NCBI GenBank assembly: GCA_023382535.1
Contig: JAHDWA010000026.1
Coordinates: forward strand, 60,411 to 124,410
Length of the DNA stretch: 64,000 nucleotides
Reading direction: 5' to 3'
DNA from: Anaerolineae bacterium
GTDB lineage: Bacteria > Chloroflexota > Anaerolineae > 4572-78 > J111
Shown here: piece by piece, positions 24,760 through 34,300 of the stretch
Layout: each line of letters opens with the position of its first letter
Position numbering within the stretch: the stretch's first letter is position 1
Translations under genes and position numbers: made by a program
Notes under the pieces: generated by a model
Seen by the model: only the letters and a program-made list of their open reading frames with translations
Databases searched by the model: none
Told to the model about the DNA's origin: nothing

Positions 24760-25245
24760 TTATTCCAGACAAAGCTCAAGCCCAGCTTCGAGTAAATCCT
24801 CTGTACGCATCTCCATACCGGGTTTAAAACCCACAAAGAAGCGATTCAATCCTGGAAAACCAGCCCAACTTGTGGCTGCATGTACTAGTGCTGTTTCTCC
24901 TGCTGCCATCATTTGAATCATAGCGACTCGAATACCTTGGGGCGTTCGAGCCTCGTATGCTATAGCACCGCATGGCACTTTGATCCGTGAGGGAGTCCAG
25001 GATTTCTTCACGTGGACGTCTGTAAATCCATCTGGGACCAAAAACGGCCAATTACCCGCTTCAGGAACCGCGCCCTTTAACGTGTATATCGAAAGCCTGG
25101 ATTGGTTTTCATACTTTGAATCTAACTCAATAATGAGCGCATCAGAGACGTACTTGTTTATCTCTTTAGGCACTTTCCCGGTTTTGACCTGAAGAATCGT
25201 GTAATATTCGGCTATCACGGTGCCGACTGTAGGATTACATGACAT
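24760..25245 (-). CDS. hypothetical protein following TPR-CHAT gene
   Basis: A 161-residue soluble protein that I do not recognise. It appears to be a mixed alpha/beta fold with the segments GNWPFLVPDGFTDVHVKKSW, CGAIAYEARTPQGIRVAMIQ and ATSWAGFPGLNRFFVGFKPG, and has four cysteines. GGAGGG lies five bases before ATG 25245. It starts 33 bases after the stop of the 1931-residue TPR-CHAT gene and is followed 129 bases later by the interrupted membrane-protein gene. It very probably belongs to the same transcript and may be a partner or target of that protease. Confidence 0.65.
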   Translation of the reverse strand: MSCNPTVGTVIAEYYTILQVKTGKVPKEINKYVSDALIIELDSKYENQSRLSIYTLKGAVPEAGNWPFLVPDGFTDVHVKKSWTPSRIKVPCGAIAYEARTPQGIRVAMIQMMAAGETALVHAATSWAGFPGLNRFFVGFKPGMEMRTEDLLEAGLELCLE

Positions 25246-25278
25246 GTTGACCCTCCTTTGTCTAAACTCGAATATTGG

Positions 25279-28200
25279 TCATTTGGTCACAATTTCATCA
25301 GGCTCTGCGATCCCGGACAACGTAAAAGCAGCCCAGTAGTAAGGCTGAGCAAAGGGGCAGGTGGTAGGCTCATTCCCAGCCAGATAATCGTAGTGTTTCT
25401 TGAACTTCAGCAATTCCTTTGCGTCTTTTGTTCTTTTAGATTGGCGGTAGCATTGATCAGCGTACCGGGCCACTTCCTTCACCGGCAGATCTCGGAGCCA
25501 CAACTGCGCCTCACGCAAGGCCGCCGCCAAATCCATTTTACCATCCAGATGATTACGGTAGAAGCGCTCCATCAACAGCGCGGTAGAGAGGTCCGCCACG
25601 GCCCACAAGGTGCTCAGCACCGTCGGCGCGCCCGCCTGCAAGAACCCGGCCGGCAAGCCGATGTACTCGTCGGGGGATTGAGAGATATCGGTCATCCCTG
25701 TTTCACACGCCGAGAGGGTTACTAACCGAGCCGAGCTCAGGTCCAGCTTGGCAATGATTTCAGACAAGGTCAACCTGGTCTTGTTGGCCAAAACCAGCCC
25801 AGATTGCATGGCATCCGACCAGCGATAATAACCGTGACCAGAGAAGTGAAAATAGGTCTGCCCTCGCGCGGCTTGGACTACAACTTCCGGGGTGGCCTCA
25901 GCTTCGACCAACTGCACCGCCGAGCCAAACAACCTGGCCACGGCCTCGCCCTCGGCCGGGGTAAAGAGCAAATCGCCCGTGGGGTTAATCACGGCCAATA
26001 ACTTACGCCCGTGGCGGTCTTCATCTTCCCTCAGGCGTCGGCGGCCGACGCTGAGGGCGTAGGCGCTGGGCGCATAGGAGACGGTATAGTCGTCGAGGAA
26101 GTAGCTCCGCCCCCCCTCGGTCCCCCCCCTTGGGGGGGGAGTTTGGCCGGTCACTTCCCGCCAGGCGGCGTGTAAGGGCAGGAGGCCCAATCCTCCCTGC
26201 GGCATCAGCAGCACCGGCGCACCCTGAGCCAAACCCAACGCTGTCAGGTTCTCGTGAACTGGCCCCATCAGCTCGTCCCATAGCCGGCCGGTGAATGTCT
26301 CGATGGTGGTTTGCCACTGTCGCATATCTCTGGTGTATAGCCATAACCAGCCGGGCTTGTCCGCGCTGCCGACGAGCAGAGCGTTCAGGTCGTCATCGGT
26401 GAAGTCATCCAAGCGGATGACGTGCTCTGCCTTAACCGTTGTGGTTCCATGGGGCAGCACAAAGACCGCGCTGCCTTGCGAGGTAACCAGCGGCGCGACA
26501 AGGGCTCCGCCAGCAGGGATCAAGGCCAGGATGCCGGGCAGGTCGAGGCCGGTGGGCATGAAGTTTGGCTCCTCGGCCCGGATGGTCTCGATCAGGTGGT
26601 TGAGGTCAGCCCGGGCCTGGCCCAGGGCCTCGGCCAGCTCGCGGTCATCTCGGCGGGCCGGAGTGTCAGGCGGCAACCGCATCTCCGCCTCCAGCAGACG
26701 AACCCTTTCCCGTGCTGCCTGCACAGCTTGCTGCTGAGTTTCCGAGAGCATCGCCAGGTCAGCCTCAGCCAAAGCTAGGGCTTCGGCCAGCAGGCGAGTT
26801 TTGCCCTGCTCCAGTTGGTGGAGGGCCTGGCCCGGCTGGTCCAGTTGGAGCAGGCAGTAGGCAGCCCGGGCGTACAGGCGCGAGGTCTCACCCACCTCAG
26901 CCTGGCGACCCGCCCCCGTATAGGCTGCTGCCAGCAGGGTTTGGCCGGCCTCAATGGCCCTGGCGTAGGCTGCCTGAGCGGCGGCCCAGTTGTGCTCATT
27001 ATAATGTAGATGGCCCAGGTTTCGTTGCGTTTGTTGGTAATTAGCCGGAAATCGTTCCAGCGTCCTGACGGTCAGGGCTTGCTGGAAGTGGACAAGGGCC
27101 TGCTCGATATTCTCCGCCCGCTCCCCTTTGATCCGGTCTGAGTAAGCGAGCGCCAGGTTGTACTGGGTCCCCGCCCAATCTTCGGGGAAGGCCTGGCAGG
27201 TATAAACCTTAAGCGCCTGCTGGCAGTGGAAGATGGCCTGCTCCAGGTTGGCCGCCCGCTCCCCTTTAATCCGGCCACGATAAGCGAGCGCCAGGTTGTT
27301 TTGGGTTCCGGCCCAATCTTCAGGGAAGGCCTGGCGGGTATAAACCTTAAGCGCCTGCTGGTAGTGTTCAATGGCCCGCTCCAGGTTCTCCGCCCGTTCC
27401 CCTTTGATCCGGTCTGAGTAGGCGGCCGCAAGATTATGCTGGGTCATCGCCCACCGTTCCGGAAAGGCCTGCCGGGTAAAAACCTGCAGGGCCTGCTGGC
27501 AGTGTTCAATGGCCCGCTCCAGGTTCTCCGTCCGCTCCCCGACTATGCGCTCTGAAAAAGCGTTTGCCAGGTTGTTTTGGGTTCCGGCCCAATCTTCAGG
27601 GAAGGCCTGGCGGGTATAAACCTTAAGCGCCTGCTGGTAGTGTTCAATGGCCCGCTCCAGGTTCTCCGCCCGTTCCCCTTTGATCCGGTCTGAGTAGGCG
27701 GCCGCCAGAGTGTCCTGGGTGGCTGCCCACTGTTGGGGAAAGACCTGGCGGGTGCTCACCTCCAAGGCCTGCTGGCAGTGGACAAGGGCCTGCTCCAGGT
27801 TCTCGGCCCGCTCCCCTTTAATCCGGTTACGATAAGCCTGCGCCAGATTGTTCTGGGTGGCCGCCCAATCCTCGGGGAAGGCCTCTCGAGTACGAACCTC
27901 CAGGGCCTGCTGGTAGTGGTGGATCGCCGCCTCGATATTCTCGGCCCGCTCCCCTTTGATCCGGCGCCCGTAGGCAGTCGCTAGGTTGTTCTGGGTGGCC
28001 GCCCAATCTTCGGGGAAGGCCTCTCGAGTACGAACCTCCAACACCTGCTGGAAGCGGAAGATGGCCCGCTCCAGGTTCTCCGCCCGCTCACCTTTAATCC
28101 GGTTACTATAATCTTCCGCTAGATTGAACTGGATTGTGACCCACTGTTCAGTGAAGGCCTCGCGGGTATAAACCTTAAGCGCCTGCTGGCAGTGTTCAAT

Positions 28201-31074
28201 GGCCCGCTCCAGGTTCTCCGCTCGCTCCCCGACTATGCGCTCTGAAAAAGCGTTTGCCAGGTTGTTTTGGGTTCCGGCCCAATCTTCAGGGAAGGCCTGG
28301 CGGGTATAAACCTTAAGCGCTTGTTGGCAGTGGAAGATGACCTGCTCCAAGTTCTCGGCCCGCTCCCCTTTGATCCGATTAAGATAAGCGAGCGCCAGAC
28401 TGTTCTGGGTCATTGCCCAAGCTTCAGGGAAGGTCTGGCGGGTATAAACCTTAAGCGCTTGCTGGTAGTATTCAACGGCCCGCTCCAAGTTTTCCGCCCG
28501 CTCCCCTTTGATCCGGTCACGATAAGCGAGTGCCAGATTGTTCTGGGTAGCCGCCCAATCCTCGGGGAAGGCCTGCCGAGTACGAACCTCCAGGGCCTGC
28601 TGGTAGTGGTTGATCGCCGCCTCGATATTCTTGGCCCGCTCTCCTTTGATCCGGTCAGCATAAGTGGCTGCTAGACTGTTCTGGGTCCTCGCCCAAGCTT
28701 CAGGGAAGGCCTGCCGAGTATGAACCTCCAGGGCCTGCTGGAGGTGGCGAATAGCCACTTCGAGATTCTCGGCCCGCTCCCCTTTGATCCGGTCACGATA
28801 AGCGAGTGCCAGATTGTTCTGGGTAGCCGCCCAATCCTCGGGGAAGGCCTGCCGAGTACGAACCTCCAGGGCCTGCTGACAGTGGCGGATAGCCGCCTCT
28901 AGGTTCTCTGCCCGCTCTCCTTTGACTCGATTAAGATAGGCGTACGCCAGATTGTTCTGGGTAGCCGCCCAAGCTTCAGGGAAGGACTGCCGAGTACGAA
29001 CCTCCAGGGCCTGCTGACAGTGGCGGATAGCCGCCTCTAGGTTCTCTGCCCGCTCTCCTTTGATCCGGTCAGCATAAGTGGCCGCCAGATTGTTCTGGGT
29101 CCTCGCCCAAGCTTCAGGGAAGGACTGCTTGGTCGTCACCTCCAAGGCCTGCTTGAAAGCGGTGATTGCCTGTTCCAGATTATTGGCTCGGTCACCCCAG
29201 ATGCGGTAAATGTAAGCAGCTGCTAGAACATTCATTGTTTGGGCCCACTCGACCGGCATATCCCCGCGAGTTCTGACCTGGAGTGCCTGCTCGCAAGCGG
29301 TAATGGCCTGTTCCAGATTGTCCCTCCGCTCCCCTCGGATGCGGCGTTGATAGGCTATTGCCAGATCGTTTATAGTTTCAGCCCATTCGACTGGCATGGC
29401 CTGACGAGTTCTGACCTGGAGTGCCTGCTGGTAAGCATCAATGGCCTGCTCGAGATTGGCGGCCCGATCATCCAGCGGGCTCTCTGCTAGGCTATTGCCC
29501 AGTGTTGCTTGCAGTATCGCCCATAACTTCGGCTGCTCATCGCGGTCAATCAGCGCCAGTGCCGTTCGGCACGCTTCCACCCGGCGTCGTAAGTTACGCG
29601 GGTCCAAGTTCTGCATTTCTTCGGACCAGATTTCTTGTACTAAGGCTCCTAGCTCACCCATGTCGTTCGGGTTCAAGCGCTGCATTTCCTCTAGCAAGTC
29701 GCTTTGCTCGACAGAGACATGGTTAGCGGGATAATCGGCGAAGACAGTCTCAATCCCCTCGCGGCGGCAGCGGGCCAGCAAGGCGCGGCGCTCCTCAAGT
29801 AAGCGGCTTGCATTTGCATCATCCCTATACCGCTCGAGCGAGGTGGCGAAGATTTGGTCGGCAGCCTTGGTCAGTAGTTCGTCGCGCCGGACCTCAATGA
29901 TTTGTTTGCACTCTGCCCATGATTGAGCATTGACAAAGGCTTGTACGGCCTCGGTGATCTGATCCGCGTTGTCGGGCACTGCTCGGGGACGCAGATAGTC
30001 AGCGAAAGCAGCGCCAATTCCCTCGTGGCGGCAGCGGGCCAAAAGGGCCTGGTGCTCCTGAAAGATGTGAGTTGCATTTGCATCACCCTTGGCTAGCTCA
30101 AGCAAGAAATCGAAGGCTCGGTCGGCAGTGTCGCTCAAAAGCTGGTCACGCTGGGCTTCGACGATCTGTTTACGCTCGGCCCACGTCTGCGCGGCGACAA
30201 AGGCCTGTACGGCTTCGCTGACCTGCTGCAGGTTGTCGGGCATTGCTGGGGGACGCAGATGATCAGCGAAAACAGCCTCAATTCCCTCACGGCGGCAGCG
30301 GGCCAAAAAGGCCTGCTGCTCCTGAAGGAGGCGAGTTGCGTTTGCATCGCCCTTGACTTCCTCGAGTTCGAGTAGGTTAGCAAAGATCTGATCGGCGGCA
30401 TCGCTTAGCAACTCGTTACGGTGGGCCTCAACGATTTGTTTGCGCTCAGCCCACGTCTGTGCGAAGCCAAAGGCACGCACGGCTTCGGTGATCTGCTGTG
30501 GATTTTTGGGCACTACTTGAGGACGCAGATAGTCAGCGAAAGCAGCCTCAATTCCCTCACGGCGGCAGTGGGCCAGTAACGCCTGATGCCTTTGTAGGGA
30601 CCAAACTGCGTTTGCGTCGTCTTTGTTTAGCTCAAGTGCGGAAGCGAAGAACCGGTCGGCAGTGTCGCTCAAAAGCTGTTCACGGTGGGTTTCGACGATC
30701 TGTTTGCGCTCGGCCCACGTCTGCGCGGTGACAAAGGCTTGTACGGCCTCGATGACTTGTTGCAGGTTGCCAGGCATTGCTGAGGGACGCAGATGGTCAG
30801 CGAAGGCCGCCTCAATTCCCTCGCGGCGGCAGCGAGCCAGCAGCGCTCGGTGCTCCTGTAAGACGCGGGTTACCCTTGCATCGTCCTCGGCTTGCTCAAG
30901 TAGAGTGGCAAAGACACGGTCGGCAGCGTCAGTCAATAGTTTGTCACGGCGGGTCTTGACGATTTGTTTGCTTTCAGTCCACGACTCGGCGTCGACAAAG
31001 GCCAGCACGGCCTCGACAATTTGTCCCCGCGACGGTTCTTTTTGGCCTCCAAGTAGGCGTTTAAAGAATGACAT
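25279..31074 (-). CDS. giant TPR-CHAT protease with five N-terminal helical repeats
   Basis: A 1931-residue predicted caspase-like protease. Residues 1-10 (MSFFKRLLGG) are shared with the next gene. Five repeats of about 85 residues follow to about 460; each has a TWAERKQIVE-type helix, LL-x-D-AAD-x-x-F and ALLARCRREGIEAAFADYLRP. About 18 TPR units of 42 residues come next (to about 1370), highly uniform (EDWAATQNNLALAYRDRIKG and variants). The CHAT domain has His1747 in HFSGHGYYRW and Cys1790 in LSACETGMTD and ends in PYYWAAFTLSG. ATG 31074 was chosen because GGAGGA lies six bases upstream; ATG 31080 touches that site. An 11-residue Pro/Gly insertion near 26121 comes from a C8/G8 palindrome. 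330 bp of its 3' part are identical to gene 31304. Likely an effector or initiator protease with a large recognition solenoid. Confidence 0.92.
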   Translation of the reverse strand: MSFFKRLLGGQKEPSRGQIVEAVLAFVDAESWTESKQIVKTRRDKLLTDAADRVFATLLEQAEDDARVTRVLQEHRALLARCRREGIEAAFADHLRPSAMPGNLQQVIEAVQAFVTAQTWAERKQIVETHREQLLSDTADRFFASALELNKDDANAVWSLQRHQALLAHCRREGIEAAFADYLRPQVVPKNPQQITEAVRAFGFAQTWAERKQIVEAHRNELLSDAADQIFANLLELEEVKGDANATRLLQEQQAFLARCRREGIEAVFADHLRPPAMPDNLQQVSEAVQAFVAAQTWAERKQIVEAQRDQLLSDTADRAFDFLLELAKGDANATHIFQEHQALLARCRHEGIGAAFADYLRPRAVPDNADQITEAVQAFVNAQSWAECKQIIEVRRDELLTKAADQIFATSLERYRDDANASRLLEERRALLARCRREGIETVFADYPANHVSVEQSDLLEEMQRLNPNDMGELGALVQEIWSEEMQNLDPRNLRRRVEACRTALALIDRDEQPKLWAILQATLGNSLAESPLDDRAANLEQAIDAYQQALQVRTRQAMPVEWAETINDLAIAYQRRIRGERRDNLEQAITACEQALQVRTRGDMPVEWAQTMNVLAAAYIYRIWGDRANNLEQAITAFKQALEVTTKQSFPEAWARTQNNLAATYADRIKGERAENLEAAIRHCQQALEVRTRQSFPEAWAATQNNLAYAYLNRVKGERAENLEAAIRHCQQALEVRTRQAFPEDWAATQNNLALAYRDRIKGERAENLEVAIRHLQQALEVHTRQAFPEAWARTQNSLAATYADRIKGERAKNIEAAINHYQQALEVRTRQAFPEDWAATQNNLALAYRDRIKGERAENLERAVEYYQQALKVYTRQTFPEAWAMTQNSLALAYLNRIKGERAENLEQVIFHCQQALKVYTRQAFPEDWAGTQNNLANAFSERIVGERAENLERAIEHCQQALKVYTREAFTEQWVTIQFNLAEDYSNRIKGERAENLERAIFRFQQVLEVRTREAFPEDWAATQNNLATAYGRRIKGERAENIEAAIHHYQQALEVRTREAFPEDWAATQNNLAQAYRNRIKGERAENLEQALVHCQQALEVSTRQVFPQQWAATQDTLAAAYSDRIKGERAENLERAIEHYQQALKVYTRQAFPEDWAGTQNNLANAFSERIVGERTENLERAIEHCQQALQVFTRQAFPERWAMTQHNLAAAYSDRIKGERAENLERAIEHYQQALKVYTRQAFPEDWAGTQNNLALAYRGRIKGERAANLEQAIFHCQQALKVYTCQAFPEDWAGTQYNLALAYSDRIKGERAENIEQALVHFQQALTVRTLERFPANYQQTQRNLGHLHYNEHNWAAAQAAYARAIEAGQTLLAAAYTGAGRQAEVGETSRLYARAAYCLLQLDQPGQALHQLEQGKTRLLAEALALAEADLAMLSETQQQAVQAARERVRLLEAEMRLPPDTPARRDDRELAEALGQARADLNHLIETIRAEEPNFMPTGLDLPGILALIPAGGALVAPLVTSQGSAVFVLPHGTTTVKAEHVIRLDDFTDDDLNALLVGSADKPGWLWLYTRDMRQWQTTIETFTGRLWDELMGPVHENLTALGLAQGAPVLLMPQGGLGLLPLHAAWREVTGQTPPPRGGTEGGRSYFLDDYTVSYAPSAYALSVGRRRLREDEDRHGRKLLAVINPTGDLLFTPAEGEAVARLFGSAVQLVEAEATPEVVVQAARGQTYFHFSGHGYYRWSDAMQSGLVLANKTRLTLSEIIAKLDLSSARLVTLSACETGMTDISQSPDEYIGLPAGFLQAGAPTVLSTLWAVADLSTALLMERFYRNHLDGKMDLAAALREAQLWLRDLPVKEVARYADQCYRQSKRTKDAKELLKFKKHYDYLAGNEPTTCPFAQPYYWAAFTLSGIAEPDEIVTK
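25468..25797. repeat. 330-bp perfect repeat within CHAT domain, copy 1
   Basis: Identical base for base, as compared by eye line by line, to 31496-31825 and in the same orientation. It covers the catalytic-cysteine region of two neighbouring CHAT genes. Flanking sequence is only similar, which points to gene conversion. Confidence 0.9.
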
Positions 31075-31140
31075 GCTCATTCCTCCGGCAGATTGCACGC
31101 AAGTGTATGGTTCGCTCGGTAAATCTACAACAGTCCTTGC

Positions 31141-31281
31141 TTAGCAGGTATCTTGCCTTAGCGAACAGACCAAATCCGCTGCTCTGGGACAGAATTCATT
31201 CCAGGCCGGCTCACTCAGATGATCCTTGAGCGCCTCGGCTTCGCTCTCCAGGAGCGTAAGCATGGTGGTCGCACTCAGCAT
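31141..31281 (-). CDS. 46-residue small protein between two TPR-CHAT genes
   Basis: A short frame with a good ribosome site (GAGGAAAGAG ending three bases before ATG 31281). It encodes an acidic helical peptide starting MLSATTMLTLLESEAEALK and ending SLRQDTC. It fills the gap between the stop of the 31304 gene (23 bases upstream) and the start of the giant gene. No family is recognised. Length and composition allow a small regulatory subunit or peptide; chance cannot be fully excluded. Confidence 0.5.
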   Translation of the reverse strand: MLSATTMLTLLESEAEALKDHLSEPAWNEFCPRAADLVCSLRQDTC

Positions 31282-31303
31282 AACTCTTTCCTCTTTTCCT
31301 TCG

Positions 31304-34300
31304 TCAATTGGTCACAATTTCATCAGGCTCCTCTGCGACACCGGACAGCGTAAAGGCAGCCCAGTAGTAGGGCTGAACAAAGGGGCAGGTGGTAGGCTCA
31401 TTCTCAGCCAGGTAATCGTAGTGTTGTTTGAACCTCAGCAACGTTGCTTCGCCTTTTGTCCCTTTAGACTGGCGGTAGCACTGGTCAGCGTACTCGGCCA
31501 CTTCCTTCACCGGCAGATCTCGGAGCCACAACTGCGCCTCACGCAAGGCCGCCGCCAAATCCATTTTACCATCCAGATGATTACGGTAGAAGCGCTCCAT
31601 CAACAGCGCGGTAGAGAGGTCCGCCACGGCCCACAAGGTGCTCAGCACCGTCGGCGCGCCCGCCTGCAAGAACCCGGCCGGCAAGCCGATGTACTCGTCG
31701 GGGGATTGAGAGATATCGGTCATCCCTGTTTCACACGCCGAGAGGGTTACTAACCGAGCCGAGCTCAGGTCCAGCTTGGCAATGATTTCAGACAAGGTCA
31801 ACCTGGTCTTGTTGGCCAAAACCAGTCCGGACTGCATGACATCGGACCAGTTATAAAAACCATGACCGGAGAAGTGAAAATAGGTCTGTCCCGGCGCGGC
31901 GTGTTCCACCGCCTCCGGGGTGGCCTCAGCTTCGACCAACGTCTGCGCCTCCGGGCCGAACAACCTGGTCACCGCCTCGCCCTCGGCTGGGGTAAAGGGC
32001 AAATCACCGGTGGGGTTAATCACGGCCAATAACTTACGCCCGTAGCGGTCTTCATCTTCCCTTAGGCGACGCTGGCCGACGCTGAGGGCGTAGGCGCTGG
32101 GCGCATAGGAAACGGTATAGTCGTCAAGGAAGGCCCGCTTTTCTCCATCAACTTCCCGCCAGGCGGCGTGTAAGGGCAGGAGGCCCAATCCTCCCTGCGG
32201 CATCAGCAGCACCGGCGCACCCTGAGCCAGACCCAGATCCGTTAATTTCTGGTGAACTGGTTCCATCAGCACGTCCCATAGCCGACCGGTGAATGACTCG
32301 ATGGTGGTTTGCCACCGTTGCATATCTCTGGTGTATGTCCATAACCAGCCTAGCTTGTCCTCGCTGCCGACGAGCAGAGCGTTCAGGTCGTCATCGGTGA
32401 AGTCATCCAACCGGATGACGTGCTCTGCCTCAATCGTTGTGGCTCCATGTGGTAGCACAAAGACCGCGCTGCCCTGCGAGGTAACCAGTGGCGCGACCAG
32501 CGCCCCGCCAGCGGGGATCAGGGCCAGGATACCGGCCAGGTCGAGGCCGGTGGGCATGAAGTCGGGCTGCTCGGTCCGGATGGCCGCGATGAGATGGTTA
32601 AGTTTGACGCGGGTCTGGCCCAAGGCCTCGGCCAGATCGCGGTCAGGGTGCCGGGCCGGGGTGTCAGGCGGCAACAGCATCTCCGCCTCCAGGAGACGAA
32701 CCGTTTCTCGCGCCGCCTGCACATCCCGCTGCTGAGTTTCCGGGAGTATCGCCAGGTCAGCTTCAGCCAGAGCCAGGGCTTCAGCCAGCAGGCGAGTTTT
32801 GCCCTGCTCCAGTTGGTGGAGGGCTTGGCCTGGCCGGTCCAATTGGAACAGGCAGTAGGCAGCCCAGGCGTACAGGCGTGAGGTCTCGCCCACCTCAGCC
32901 TGGCGGCCCACCTCCGTATAGGCTGCCGCCAGCAGGGATTGGCCGGCCTCAATGGCCCTAGCGTAGGCTGCCTGAGCGGCGGCCCAGTTGCGCTCACTAA
33001 AATGCAGGTGGCCCAGGTTTCGTTGCGTTAGTTGGTGACCAGCCGGAAATTGATCTAATGTATGAACAATAAGCGATTCTTCAAAAAGTTGGATAGCCTG
33101 TTTAATGTTTTCGGATCGGTCGCCTCGGATACGGTCTTGGTAAGCGAGCGCCAGATTATTCATTGCTTGTGCCCACCTGACTGGTATGGCCTGCCGAGTC
33201 ATCACTGTCAGAGCTTGTTGAAAATGGGTAATGGCCAGTTCGACGTTCTCAGCCCGCTCACCCCGAATACGGTCTTTGTAAATAATTGCCAGATTATTCA
33301 TCGTCTCAGCCCAATCGACTGGCGTATTCGGCTGAGTCCTCACTTCTAGAACTTGCTGATAGTATGTGATAGCTTGTTCAATGTTCTCAGCCCGCTCACC
33401 CCGAATACGGTCCGCGTAAGCAGCTGCCAGATTATTCATTAAGTTCGCCCATTCGTTAGGCATAGCCTGGCGGGTTATTACTGTCAGGGCTTGTTGATAG
33501 TGTTTAATAGCTTCCTCTATATTCTTAGCTCGATTACCTTGAATACGGTCTGAGTAAGCAAGTGCCAGATTCGCTGTCGTTTTTGCCCATTCAACCGGCA
33601 TAGCCTGGCGGGTCATCACTTCCAGGGCTTGATGGAAGAGGTGAATGGCTTGCTCCAGGTTTTCGGCTCGACCACCTCGAATACGGTCTGAGTAAGCAAG
33701 TGCCAGATTCGTTGTTGTTTTTGCCCATTCAACCGGCATAGCCTGGCGGGTCATCACTTCCAGGGCTTGATGGAAGAGGTGAATGGCTTGCTCCAGGTTT
33801 TCGGCTCTCTCTCCCCAGACACGATCTTTAAAAGTGATTGCCATGTTCATTGTTGCCAGCGCCCAATCGTTGGGCATAGTGCGGCGTGTTATCACTGTCA
33901 GGGCTTGTTTAAAGTAAGAGATAGCTTGGTCGAGGTTCTCAGCCCGGTCACCCTGGATACGCTCTGAATAGGCATTTGCCAGATCCATCGTCGTCGTAGC
34001 CCATTCAATCGGCATTACTTGGCGACTCCGCACTGCCAGAGCTTGTTTATAGTGAGTGATGGCTTGTTCAAGGTTCTTGGCCCGATCCCCTCGGATGCGA
34101 TTCGCATAAGCTCCTGCCAAGTTATGCATCGTGCGAGCCCACTCAACAGGCATGGTTTGGGCCGTTATCACGGTTAGCACTTGTTGATAGAGTAAGATGG
34201 CCTGTTCGAAGTTTTCGGCAGGATCACCTTGAATGCGATCCTTGTAGGCGGTTGCCAGGTCCATTGTGGCTTGGCCCCACTTTACCGGCATGGTCTGACG

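Noticed and set aside
24760..25245. Trypsin-co-occurring domain protein
   Set aside because: Length and context are suggestive, but the sequence does not show the family pattern I know.
26500..29500. CRISPR-like or minisatellite non-coding repeat
   Set aside because: The period is 126 bases, exactly 42 codons, and the repeats are TPR units inside a continuous protease gene.
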